A DNA stretch of 64,000 nucleotides from Steinernema hermaphroditum (taxonomy: Eukaryota; Nematoda; Chromadorea; Rhabditida; Steinernematidae), in NCBI GenBank assembly GCA_030435675.1, contig CM059622.1, positions 1,736,001 through 1,800,000 of the forward strand. Direction: 5' to 3'. Under the pieces are notes generated by a model. That model worked only from the letters and a program-made list of their open reading frames with translations, did no database searches and was not told the DNA's origin. Below, one piece after another: positions 1 through 8,856 of this stretch. Within the stretch, counting starts at the first letter, position 1. Every line of letters starts with the position of its first letter. Made by a program: the position numbers and the translations under genes.

Positions 1-1206
1 GCTCTGAAGGTGATGGCGTTGCATGAAACACTTCGTCGTCACGAAGGGGCGCCGTTCGATTCCGATCTTCCTGCTCTCTTCTAAAGTCCAAAATTCACTC
101 AAACGAGAACGGAAGTTGAGCATTACGTTCAACGATGCTGGTTTTGTTGCGCTTCTTCGACCGTTTCTTGAATTGGTCGTCGTATTTCCACGCGTTCACA
201 TCGACCCATACTGGCTACAGATTGGTCCTCGAGTTGGCTGACGGATGACGATCATTGTGTTTTCTGAAAAGGAAAGATGAGTTACCGTGATTACGACGAT
301 CTTTTTGTGCCCCATGTGGTTCTGCGCTTCTAAATATGCAAAAAGAGAACAGATCGTTCGTTGAATCATGAACGGAGGTGTATTTTTGTATCCGATCTGT
401 TCAAATCAAATCAAATCAAAGATTAGCTCAAACAATGTTAACGACGATCGCGGATTACGTCTTCGCTCTGCCTTCAATTAGCAGTGTCATGAATGAAGAG
501 TTGTGAATGAATAAATTGCATGTATGATCGTACTTCTTTGGATAACAAAAATACTCTAGGTCCCGCAGTGATTACAGATACTGTAGTTGAAATGGCGCAT
601 CTCCCTCGCACATATTTTCGAAATTGGGTTGTAGAATGTGAGTTTGCAGACAGTTTGTCTAGACTGTATCGTCTGCAGTCTAGTCTGTTTTCAGCTGGAA
701 CGGAGGAATGTCGTATTTTTTGGAGCGAATGCTGAGTTGACAACAGTCAGTTTAATCTAAATTCTAGACTAAGCTGCTACAACCTAGAATCTATTCCATA
801 GACTGACTGGTGTCTTCAGCGACTACCGTCATGAGACAGCGGAGATCGGCGGTCTTGCAAGCTTCGTAGACCTTTCGTATTGGTAACCTACTGTGCGGCG
901 CTACTTTTCACTCTTAATTCGTCGTAAACTTGAACAAACAAACGTTTTTGTCTGAGTTGACAACAGTCGGAACCATGGTACGGTTCCGCATTTGGACAAA
1001 AACGTTCTTGAGCTTCATCGGAAAGGAACGTACCGTGTTTCCAAAGTTTAAGTGACCACTTAAATCGGTGAATTTTCTATAAGTACTGCTGAAGCTTGAA
1101 AATTTAAGCCAAGAATGTGTCGTATATCCGTATCGTCGCCCGCATTTCCTTATCTTAAGATCGTTGCTGTATCGTATTTTTTGATCGTTGTTGTATCGTA
1201 TTTCAG
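1..1206. other. Left-edge region, no supported gene
   Basis: The first 84 bases are open on the plus strand and end at a TAA, so they could be the tail of a gene lying to the left, but I do not recognise the peptide. The rest has no coding signal I can support. It holds a short run of AAATC units near 403-420, a 17-base direct repeat (CTGAGTTGACAACAGTC) near 732 and 953, and a near-duplicate of about 22 bases just before the Raf exon at 1160-1206. No Ras-binding or C1 domain exon of Raf is visible here. Confidence 0.5.
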
Positions 1207-1211
1207 GTCGA

Positions 1212-2354
1212 ATGACAAGCAAAGACTGGGAAATATCCGAGAACTTCACGATATTCGGCGATAAAATTGGCAGTGGGTCTTTTGGCACAGTGTATCAAGG
1301 CAACTGGTTTGGTGAGTCCGGAAATTCGCTGTTTTCTGAAGTGCATGCGCCTTTCCTTTAGGTCCCGTTGCTGTCAAGAAACTCAACGTTGGCAACCCCA
1401 GTGCGGCACAGCTAGAAGCATTCAAGAATGAAGTCACAGTGCTGAAGAAGATTCGACACGCAAATGTTTTACTCTTTATGGGAGTCATCAGGAAGCCCTT
1501 CCTCGGCATCGTGACGCAGTGGTGCGAGGGATCCAGCCTGTATCGCCATATCCACGTCAACGAGCCAAATGTGGATTTCAGTATGGCGGCGATCATAGAA
1601 ATCAGCAAACAAATAGGACAGGGCATGAACTACTTACATTCGAAGAACATTATCCACAGGTACGACGAGGCTGTCGACTTTGCATAAACCCAGTATTTGC
1701 AGGGACTTGAAATCTAACAATATATTTTTAACCGAGGACAGCTCCGTGAAGATCGGCGACTTCGGGCTGGCCACAGTCAAAAGCCGCTGGAGTGGCGCAG
1801 TCCAGCACCGGCAGCCGACCGGATCGGTCTTTTGGATGGTGAGCTACCGTCTCCCAGTGTTTATCCTAAACCGCACTTGTTTAGGCGCCCGAGGTCATAA
1901 GGATGAGAGACGCAAACCCATTCAGCGCCTTCTCCGACGTTTACTCTTACGGAATCGTGCTGTACGAACTTTTGACGTTATCCCTCCCCTATGGCCACAT
2001 AAACGACAAGGACACCATATTTTTCATGGTCGGCCGGGGAATGCTGAAACCCGACATGAGCAAGATCAGGTCTGATGCGCCTAAGAAGCTGCACAGCCTC
2101 GTCGACCAGTGCATACGGTTTACGCGCGAAGAAAGAAAGGAATTTCCGCAGGTGAGTTCTGCGGATCTGTCACCATCGAACCAAACGAGAAATTTCAGAT
2201 CCTTCCTGATCTCGATAGAATTTCTCGGAAGATGCCGAAACTCACCAAGTCACGAAGCGAACCTCTTCTCCACTGTGGTGACGAAGACTTTGTTTATCCC
2301 ACCGCGTCGCCTTCTCCTAACACACCTAAGTTATCACAAAGCTTTTTGTACTAA
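1212..2354 (+). CDS. Raf-like serine/threonine kinase (catalytic domain only)
   Basis: Five exons (1207-1311, 1362-1659, 1703-1838, 1885-2151, 2199-2354) join to 318 residues from the ATG at 1212. The product is a Raf kinase domain, which in animals phosphorylates MEK downstream of Ras. Visible landmarks are the glycine loop [11 protein letters not shown], the catalytic lysine in VAVKKLN, the [11 protein letters not shown] catalytic loop split by an intron, the [13 protein letters not shown] activation segment and WMAPEVIRM. The C-terminal tail keeps KSRSEP, matching the Raf 14-3-3 binding site. The Ras-binding domain, the C1 zinc finger and the acidic motif usually found just before the domain are not in the preceding 1.2 kb. 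The first exon is preceded by TTTCAG, which suits either a trans-spliced start or an internal exon of a gene extending off the left edge. Closest known relative: lin-45/BRAF. Confidence 0.9.
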
Positions 2355-2635
2355 ATCGCGGTAATATCCATTTTTCGAATTGTATATCTTATCTTGTAAA
2401 TATGTAACATAAATGATTTCCAGGTTGTTTGTTTCTGGTGCCTGGTAATTCTCAGGGATGGGGGAGGGAAGTTGGTGATAAGGAGAGGGAACTCAAGATC
2501 ACATAGCGTAGCATCGTGGGCGCCAATACGCGTAGCTTAAGAAACGTATTTACATTGCCTGATGGGTGCATCAGCACCTTTAAAGCTGAAGTACACTCTC
2601 CGAGCGCTATTTGGCCACAAAGTTACAACACAATC
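2355..2635. other. 3' flank of the Raf-like gene
   Basis: AT-rich just after the stop codon, with possible polyadenylation variants near 2400. No gene is seen. Confidence 0.4.
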
Positions 2636-2767
2636 TGAGGCGTTCCTTGGTAGCGCTCTCCCTGGTCCTCGCCATGTTGAAGTTCAGCCCTGCGCCTCTC
2701 TACATTCTGGATGGAGTAGATGCAGCGTTCATGATTAAAGCCGCATGATTAAAGAGCATTTCAACTT
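2636..2767 (+). pseudogene. smc2 3'-terminal exon fragment, broken
   Basis: About 130 bases nearly identical to the penultimate coding exon of smc2, whose intact copy lies on the minus strand around 10400-10560. The fragment reads [20 protein letters not shown] and then YILD, from the SMC signature and Walker B region. It has a substitution just after that point, loses about 33 bases present in the intact gene, and hits a stop. There is no exon structure around it and no start. It is a recent, non-functional duplicate and sits immediately outside the left arm of the 2.8-8.5 kb inverted repeat. Confidence 0.85.
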
Positions 2768-2794
2768 TTTCTAATCCTACGTGACTACATTGAC

Positions 2795-4075
2795 TACATA
2801 GATTATGATTATGTGGAGTGCAAAGACCACTCTTATCATCATCGCTTCTCCTTTGAGAAATTGTACTTCCTCACATGGTTTCTATATGCTGGTTCCCTTT
2901 ACTGCTCTGTACATCACTCCTATAGCTTCCTCTTCAGAGGATAGAGGAGGCAAAGACAGAAGGAAGAGTTTTCATGTGACATGGAAAGCAGATAATCTCG
3001 CCAAAATTACTCCCAAATTTGACCTTTGGATGTCGCATCGCTTTTCCATGTGTAGCGATGTCCATTTGCATCGGATTCACTATTCTCAGCACACATTTAA
3101 GCGATGAAGTGAGCACAGCCTTCACTAACCATTCTCAGCTTCCCCATGGATCTCTCCGCTCTGTTCTCCTCCTTCCACGTCGTCTCCTGTACGGTGGAGT
3201 TCTTAGAAACAAATACGAGTCTCTTCCTGTCTGAGAAGACGGCGCCTCGACAACCCAAGAAGGAAGCCGAGGAGTGGAAGATGCGCGATCTGAGCAAGGT
3301 TCTGATCGACTCGCTTTCTCTGGAAGTCCCTTGCGATCGCAGTGACAAGACGCCTTTTCTCTCGACAAAGGGATCCAAGATGTCTCAGGAAATGATCGCA
3401 CTTCTTGAGAAGTGCACTACTTGGGGATGTCATCTCGCTGTGGACGGCGACGTGGACTTTTCGGGGATTCCGCTCGATAGAGTCTCGCGGCTCAGCTTCG
3501 GGCGGAACGTCCGGAAGGAGGCGTTCTCCGAGCTGCTCAGAGAAGTGTCCCCGAGAAGCCTTTGCAGTCTGAACTACTCGAACCCGACCATCGAAGCTGA
3601 ACTCTTCGAAACGTTGTTCCGAGACCACGTCAAACTTCCAGCCATCCAGTACATGACGGCCTTCAATAACCAAATCATGAACACGGACATCCGCACGGTG
3701 CTGCAGGTCTTCCTGAAGCTGGCCCAAGAGTCGCCCTCTGCCGACTGGGACATCGAAGTGGCACTGAACACCTCCTGCCACCTCTACTCTATGAGCGCCT
3801 TCTTGGCCAAGAACGGCTTCGGAAAATATCTGCAGGGAGGATTCGTCAGGCAGATGGGAGAGCTGGAGATCCGAGTGGTCGCGGTGCCGGCTCCAGATTC
3901 AGAAAAGGGGCCTACCTACGTCCATGTCCAGAAGGTGACGGTGAAGAATGTGAGCCGTGGCGGAAGGTTCACCGGAGTGCTTCTTAAGGGGACTCCTCGG
4001 ATGTCTTTTGCTGACTGCTACCCCTCGATGTAACCATTTGGCTGGATTGCGCTCGAATAAAACTTTGTGAAATGT
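2795..4075 (+). repeat. Left arm of inverted duplication IR1
   Basis: This stretch returns in reverse complement at about 7190-8460 with a few percent divergence. It includes roughly 350 bases upstream of the 295-residue gene, the whole gene and its first polyadenylation region. The mirror axis is near 5635. Confidence 0.9.
3146..4033 (+). CDS. Unknown 295-residue protein, copy 1
   Basis: A single uninterrupted exon from ATG at 3146 to TAA. The start is preceded by ATTCTCAG seven bases upstream, a plausible trans-splice acceptor. I recognise no domain. The protein has no clear signal peptide or membrane span, is mixed alpha/beta in composition, and ends in a basic stretch rich in V, K and G. 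It resembles the fast-evolving single-exon, F-box-associated type of protein that is expanded in some nematodes, but no F-box is evident. AATAAA lies about 35 bases after the stop. Copy 2 on the other strand (7238-8125) is nearly identical and also open, so both may be expressed. Function unknown. Confidence 0.75.
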   Translation: MDLSALFSSFHVVSCTVEFLETNTSLFLSEKTAPRQPKKEAEEWKMRDLSKVLIDSLSLEVPCDRSDKTPFLSTKGSKMSQEMIALLEKCTTWGCHLAVDGDVDFSGIPLDRVSRLSFGRNVRKEAFSELLREVSPRSLCSLNYSNPTIEAELFETLFRDHVKLPAIQYMTAFNNQIMNTDIRTVLQVFLKLAQESPSADWDIEVALNTSCHLYSMSAFLAKNGFGKYLQGGFVRQMGELEIRVVAVPAPDSEKGPTYVHVQKVTVKNVSRGGRFTGVLLKGTPRMSFADCYPSM

Positions 4076-4647
4076 CTCAATGTATGACTTATTCTGACGG
4101 CGCAATCGTCGAGCTGTGTGGTTGTCCCTGTGCACATGCACGGTTGCTTCTTCATGACGAAAACTTCATCGAAGTCGGACAGCGAGGCGACAAAGAGGAG
4201 AATCACCTGTCGCTCATTTGGCTGGAATAAACTGTGTGAAAGGTCTCCTTAAATCTCCTCTCCTTTATGTGATTCAGAATCTCACGGTATGTTTTGTTCT
4301 GCTGGTACAATCACTATTCACCCTTATTCATACCATCGGCTCATAAAAAACGTGATACGCATCTTTGGTTTAGGTCTCTGCTGTCAGAAACCGACTGATC
4401 CTTGAATGATCAGATGCGATCGCTCGAGTGTAGACAGAAAACTATCGAACCCGACGGTTCTCCGTTTATACAATGTGACGCAAAAAGGGGCATCTAGACA
4501 GAAGTCTGGAAGGTTTATTTCTGCGAGCATCCAAGCGTGAGACCGGTTGGAGAACGAGAAGAGGAAGCGAAAAATGAAAGAAATCGGCCCGTCTCATCGG
4601 TCTGATTAGAGTTCTGTTTTTTTTTCTACATGACCAGAGGTATAATT
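4076..4647. other. Spacer between copy 1 and the cysteine-rich peptide gene
   Basis: It contains a second, partial copy of the gene's 3' tail near 4213-4245 (the CATTTGGCTGGA...ATAAAC motif). Otherwise no gene is seen. Confidence 0.5.
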
Positions 4648-4653
4648 TTTATT
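4648..4653 (-). terminator. Polyadenylation signal of the cysteine-rich peptide gene
   Basis: AATAAA on the minus strand, about 43 bases after the stop codon at 4696-4698. Confidence 0.7.
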
Positions 4654-4695
4654 GCATAGAGCTGTTCCAACAAGGCATAAGACTTTGAGAACTTT

Positions 4696-4957
4696 CTATC
4701 CGCGGTTGCAGACACAGTCCTTCTTCTTCCAGGCGCAGTCTCTCTCATTCTCGTACATGTTCATGCAGTAGTAGTAGTCCATGCAGATATCAGTGCAGGG
4801 CTGAAACTCTGATTCTGCACCAACTTCCAAGAAGCTCTCTTACATCGCTGGGATGGACAGCAGCTCCTTCGGTCCGATCGAAGGCACTCCTACAGAAGGA
4901 AGCGGAGAAGAAGGCGAGGAAGAGGCAGACGAAGAAGTGAATTCTCGATGTGAACAT
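4696..4957 (-). CDS. Secreted six-cysteine peptide precursor (72 aa)
   Basis: Two small exons on the minus strand. Exon 1 (4957-4844) encodes 38 residues beginning MFTSRIHFFVCLFLAFFSAS, a clear signal peptide, followed by a short acidic/basic pro-region ending HPSD. A 43-base intron (4843-4801) starts GTAAGAG and ends TTTCAG. Exon 2 (4800-4696) encodes 34 residues ending CVCNRG and a TAG. All six cysteines of the mature part lie in exon 2, spaced C-x3-C-x5-C-x9-C-x6-C-x-C, with several Tyr, Lys and Met between them. This suggests a disulfide-stabilised secreted peptide (antimicrobial, venom-like, or signalling). I cannot place it in a known family. A TATA-like TTTATAAAAG lies about 55 bases before the ATG and AATAAA follows the stop. 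The gene is single copy in the window. Confidence 0.8.
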
Positions 4958-5006
4958 TTTGGAGGAACTACGGAGCAAATGGATGAACAATGTGGCCTGA
5001 GGATCG

Positions 5007-5016
5007 GCTTTTATAA
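5007..5016 (-). promoter_or_regulatory. TATA-like box upstream of the cysteine-rich peptide gene
   Basis: TTTATAAAAG on the minus strand, about 55 bases before the ATG at 4957. The position suits a strong core promoter for an abundantly expressed small secreted peptide. Confidence 0.5.
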
Positions 5017-6026
5017 ACGCGTTTTGTGACCTTTGTACTGATAAGGAGTGATCTTCAGCCGGTGTCACAACTCCAGGATCGTTGTCTGTCGCTGAGAAGC
5101 AGAAAGAAGAACAAAGACTACTCTTATCAACGCCTGTCTTTTCATTTGAACTATGTCGCCTCCGAATGAAATCCGTGTGGTTATTGTAGGCCAATAGGAG
5201 ACAGAAGGACAGAAGTAATCATGAATGTGAGACCCGGAAGTATCTTCTTCTGTAAATTACAGAAGCATTCGTAAACGCCGTGTCCATTTGGGATTTATCT
5301 TCCCGTATCAAAGGCTCACACCTGGCGAGACGTCTCATATATGCACAAGAAAGCAAAAGAATCATAACGATCTTCTTATGAATAACTTATAACTTAAAAA
5401 ACAAAAAATGCCCGTGAAAGTTCCAATGTGTTTTGAGGACATGTGCACTTCTCCTTCCATGAAATGTGTCCTTAGATATGTTCGTGGTGGGCTGAACTTC
5501 ATATGTGTCAGAAAAACACTGAATTGGTCCATTACCACTCGGTGACCTTTGACGACCTAGCGATAAGATTTCATCCTGTGATAATAGTGAGAATAGAGTT
5601 TTCCAATGGACTAAACGTGGCTGATAATGGCGCGGCAGCATCGGTCCTTCATTTGTGCCCTTAACAATCGGTCGGCCGATTTTTTGCACAAAAAAAAGAA
5701 CGAAGAGCATGCAAATATGTTGTGTCGAGGTTTTTAGACTCCCTCTTTGCATATGTCCTAGACCAAGGGTCCGGCTGAGACTCGTGCTTATCGATTTCCA
5801 GCGAGCCCGAGGGGCAAGCCCTGTAGCCTTGATAGCTTAGCTTCTCTACCTTAAGTATCGTGATCTCTGAGTTAAGCAGGACGGTCAATGTCAATGATAA
5901 AAGAACCTCTCATGATAGGAGATAGAGATCGATTTTTATGATCTGATTTTGATGATATAGAGGAGAAGTTGGTATGAATGTGGGCGAATAGTGATTGTGC
6001 CAGTAGAATAAGACATGTTACTTACA
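5017..6026. other. Intergenic, no gene seen
   Basis: Only short chance open frames on both strands. No recognisable RNA gene or coding exon. Confidence 0.4.
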
Positions 6027-6430
6027 AGGGAACATCCCCAAATGTTAGTTGCTGATTGAAATGAAGTGTGGTGTAACGGATAGAGGAGATCCGAGGAAAA
6101 CGAGCGCACACAAAACGCGCGGCCCATATGCAGACTGGCTAGCATAGAACAGGTCCGCGAAATATGAAAAATAACAGCAGTCGCGACTAGTACGATGAAA
6201 TTTTCAGAGCGCCATGTGTCGGTGTGGTCGAGGGGTAGTGCTCTGAAACGCCAGCTTGTAGGTCCGTGTTCGACCCCACAAGGAATCTGCTACTTTTCGA
6301 TTTTTCTTTCTTTTCACCGCAACTATACATTTTTATATTATTTGGTGTTGCTTGGTGTTCGGTCTTCGGTTGGCATCAAATATAACCGGGAAAACCGTTT
6401 GTAGGAATTGGAACTGGTAACCCAAATTTC
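6027..6430 (+). repeat. tRNA-promoter (SINE-like) element, copy 1
   Basis: About 400 bases repeated in reverse complement at 6773-7172. Inside is a degraded tRNA-like block with an A-box-like TGGTCGAGGGG at 6224-6234 and a B-box-like GTGTTCGACCC at 6266-6276, spaced as in Pol III internal promoters. The tRNA-like block does not fold into a good cloverleaf, so I read it as the head of a tRNA-derived SINE rather than a tRNA gene. Confidence 0.6.
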
Positions 6431-6532
6431 ACCTTTGTGGTCCGGCTGTTTTTCATTCTTTCGAGCTCCCCTTTCTTTTGCTAATCACTTCAGGACGCAA
6501 AATGGAATAAACCAAAAAAGAATGGTTTGAAC

Positions 6533-6610
6533 GGATTTCGAATCCGGATCACGAGACCAGCAACCAAGGCACTATACAGGTCGACCGCACAAACAGTTGG
6601 CGCTCTGCCA
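6533..6610 (-). repeat. Second tRNA-like block between the SINE-like arms
   Basis: On the minus strand TGGCAGAGCGCC (6610-6599) fits an A box and GGATTCGAAATCC (6545-6533) fits a B box. The distance is tRNA-sized, but the anticodon arm is not convincing. It is probably another tRNA-derived element at the centre of the inverted pair. Confidence 0.45.
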
Positions 6611-6772
6611 ACAAAGCTGGCTATATTCATTTGAACGTAGCTTTCAAAAGGTATTTATACGGACAAGTATGTGTATTGGCCAGGATAGAATATGTTTTGT
6701 CGTTGTGATATCTAGAAGGAGAAAGAGAGGGGAAAAGGCGAAAGATTGAAAAACAGTTTTACCACAATGATT

Positions 6773-7172
6773 AATTTTGGGTTACCAGTTCCAATTCCTA
6801 CAAAGGGTTTTCCCGCTTATATTTATAGACCGAACACCAAGCAACACCAAATAATATAAAAATGTATAGTTGCGGTGAAAAGAAAGAAAATCGAAAAGTA
6901 GCAGATTCCTTGTGGGGGTCGAACCCGAACCTACAAGCTGGCGTTCCAGAGCACTACCCCTTGACCACACAGACACATCGCGCACCGAAAATTTCATCGT
7001 ACTAGTCGCGACTGCTGTTATTTTTCATATTTCGCGGACCTGTTCTATGCTAGCCAGTCTGCATATGGGCCGCGCGTTTTGTGTGTGCTCGTTTTCCTCG
7101 GATCTCCTCTATCCATTGCACCACATTTCATTTCAATCTGCAACTAACACTTGGGGATGTTCCCTTGTTAGA
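6773..7172 (-). repeat. tRNA-promoter (SINE-like) element, copy 2
   Basis: Reverse-complement partner of 6027-6430. On the minus strand the A-box-like TGGTCAAGGGG is at 6967-6957 and the B-box-like GGGTTCGACCC at 6926-6916, closer to the consensus than in copy 1. The pair would form a long hairpin with a loop of about 340 bases. Its outer end abuts the right arm of IR1. Confidence 0.6.
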
Positions 7173-7189
7173 GGTTCTAAATCACATGC

Positions 7190-8460
7190 AAGGAAAACAT
7201 TTCAACAGTTTCATTCAAGTACAATCCAGCCAAATGGTTACATCGAGGGGTAGCAGTCAGCAAAAGACATCCGAGGAGTCCCCTTGAGAAGCACTCCGGT
7301 GAACCTTCCACCACGGCTCACATTCTTCACCGTCACCTTCTGGACATGGGCGTAGGTAGGCCCCTTTTCTGAATCTGGAGCCGGCACCGCGACCACTCGG
7401 ATCTCCAGCTCTCCCATCTGCTTGACGAATCCTCCCTGCAGAGATTTTCCGAAGCCGTTCTTGGCCAAGAAGGCGCTCATAGAGTAGAGGTGGCAGGAGG
7501 TGTTCAGTGCCACTTCGATGTCCCAGTCGGCAGAGGGCGACTCTTGGGCCAGCTTCAGGAAGACCTGCAGCACCGTGCGGATGTCCGTGTTCATGATTTG
7601 GTTATTGAAGGCCGTCATGTACTGGATGGCTGGAAGTTTGACGTGGTCTCGGAACAACGTTTCGAAGAGTTCAGCTTCGATGGTCGGGTTCGAGTAGTTC
7701 AGACTGCAAAGGCTTCTCGGGGACACTTCTCTGAGCAGCTCGGAGAACGCCTCCTTCCGGACGTTCCGCCCGAAGCTGAGGCGCGAGATTCTATCGAGTG
7801 GAATACCCGAAAAGTCCACGTCGCCGTCCACAGCGAGATGACATCCCCAAGTAGTGCACTTCTCAAGAAGTGCGATCATTTCCTGAGACATCTTGGATCC
7901 CTTTGTCGAGAGAAAAGGCGTCTTGTCACTGCGATCGCAAGGGACTTCCAGAGAAAGCGAGTCGATCAGAACCTTGCTCAGATCGCGCAGCTTCCACTCC
8001 TCCGCTTCCTTCTTGGGTTGTCGAGGCGTCGTCTTCTCGGAGAGGAAGAGACTCGTATTTGTTTCTAAGAACACCACCGTACAGGAGACGACGTGGAAGG
8101 AGGAGAACAGAGCGGAGAGATCCATGGGGAAGCTGAGAATGGTTAGTGAAGGCTGTGCTCACTTCATCGCTTAAATGTGTGCTGAGAATAGTGAATCCGA
8201 TGCAAATGGACATCGCTACACATGGAAAAGCGATGCGATATCCAAAGGTCAAATTTGGGAGTAATTTTGGCGAGATTATCTGCTTTCCATGTCACATGAA
8301 AACTCTTCCTTCTGTCTTTGCCTCCTCTATCCTCTGAAGAGGAAGCTATAGGAGTGATGTACAGAGCAGTAAGGGGAACCAGCATATAGAAACCATGTGA
8401 GGGAGTACAATTTCTCAAAGGAGAAGCGATGATAAGAGTAGCCTTTGCACTACACATAGT
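7190..8460 (-). repeat. Right arm of inverted duplication IR1
   Basis: Reverse complement of about 2795-4075, including the gene and its upstream region. Gene coordinates sum to 11271 throughout the coding part, so the coding parts have no length difference. Confidence 0.9.
7238..8125 (-). CDS. Unknown 295-residue protein, copy 2
   Basis: Near-identical reverse-strand partner of the gene at 3146-4033, with the same length and start context. I see only about ten amino-acid changes (for example SCTVE to SCTVV, DRVSR to DRISR, GKYLQ to GKSLQ) and no frameshift or stop, so the copy has stayed open since the duplication. Function unknown. Confidence 0.75.
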   Translation of the reverse strand: MDLSALFSSFHVVSCTVVFLETNTSLFLSEKTTPRQPKKEAEEWKLRDLSKVLIDSLSLEVPCDRSDKTPFLSTKGSKMSQEMIALLEKCTTWGCHLAVDGDVDFSGIPLDRISRLSFGRNVRKEAFSELLREVSPRSLCSLNYSNPTIEAELFETLFRDHVKLPAIQYMTAFNNQIMNTDIRTVLQVFLKLAQESPSADWDIEVALNTSCHLYSMSAFLAKNGFGKSLQGGFVKQMGELEIRVVAVPAPDSEKGPTYAHVQKVTVKNVSRGGRFTGVLLKGTPRMSFADCYPSM

Positions 8461-8856
8461 CTAGGTCACCATCGTCTTTTTAGGCTCCTACGTAATCACT
8501 TGGAAGAGTACCTCTTATCACCGAGGCGACGTCACAAAGGCCGACTCTATCAAGCAGGAACAAAAAAATACTGTTATAGACACAAGTTTGTACGTCAATT
8601 TACAAAAAGGTCTCCCTCATTCGGTTTAAGCTTTAAAACAAAGTGTCCAGCTGTTCCAACTTTTGACTTCGGAGACTCGAGTTTCAAGTCCTGGGGCTAC
8701 ACTTTTCCTGCTACTTTCCATCACTCTTATGACGGGCTATCTTATCATAAACCGGTCCCTGTCATGATTATCGATTAGAGCACTCGTCTGCTCTTCAAGC
8801 CCCTCTATCATTCGATCTTACCGATCTTCTCTCGATCTTCTGTCACTCTTCAGACG
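8461..8856. other. Upstream region of the serine racemase gene
   Basis: No gene seen. It presumably holds the promoter and 5' leader of the gene starting at 8857, and possibly the promoter of the minus-strand 295-residue gene. Confidence 0.4.

Noticed and set aside
3203..3781. 192-codon antisense frame opposite the 295-residue gene, repeated at 7490-8068
   Set aside because: Mirror of a coding frame on the other strand, with non-ATG start and no splice or trans-splice site. The sense frame is longer and has 5' and 3' signals.
5661..5894. Possible structural RNA in the CGAGCCCGAGGGGCAAGCCC region
   Set aside because: Some local hairpin potential, but no match to 5S, U-series or spliced-leader RNA sequences that I can recognise.
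6208..6295. Possible functional tRNA gene
   Set aside because: A- and B-box-like sequences are present, but the acceptor and anticodon stems do not pair properly, and the whole 400 bases are repeated, so a SINE-like element is a better reading.
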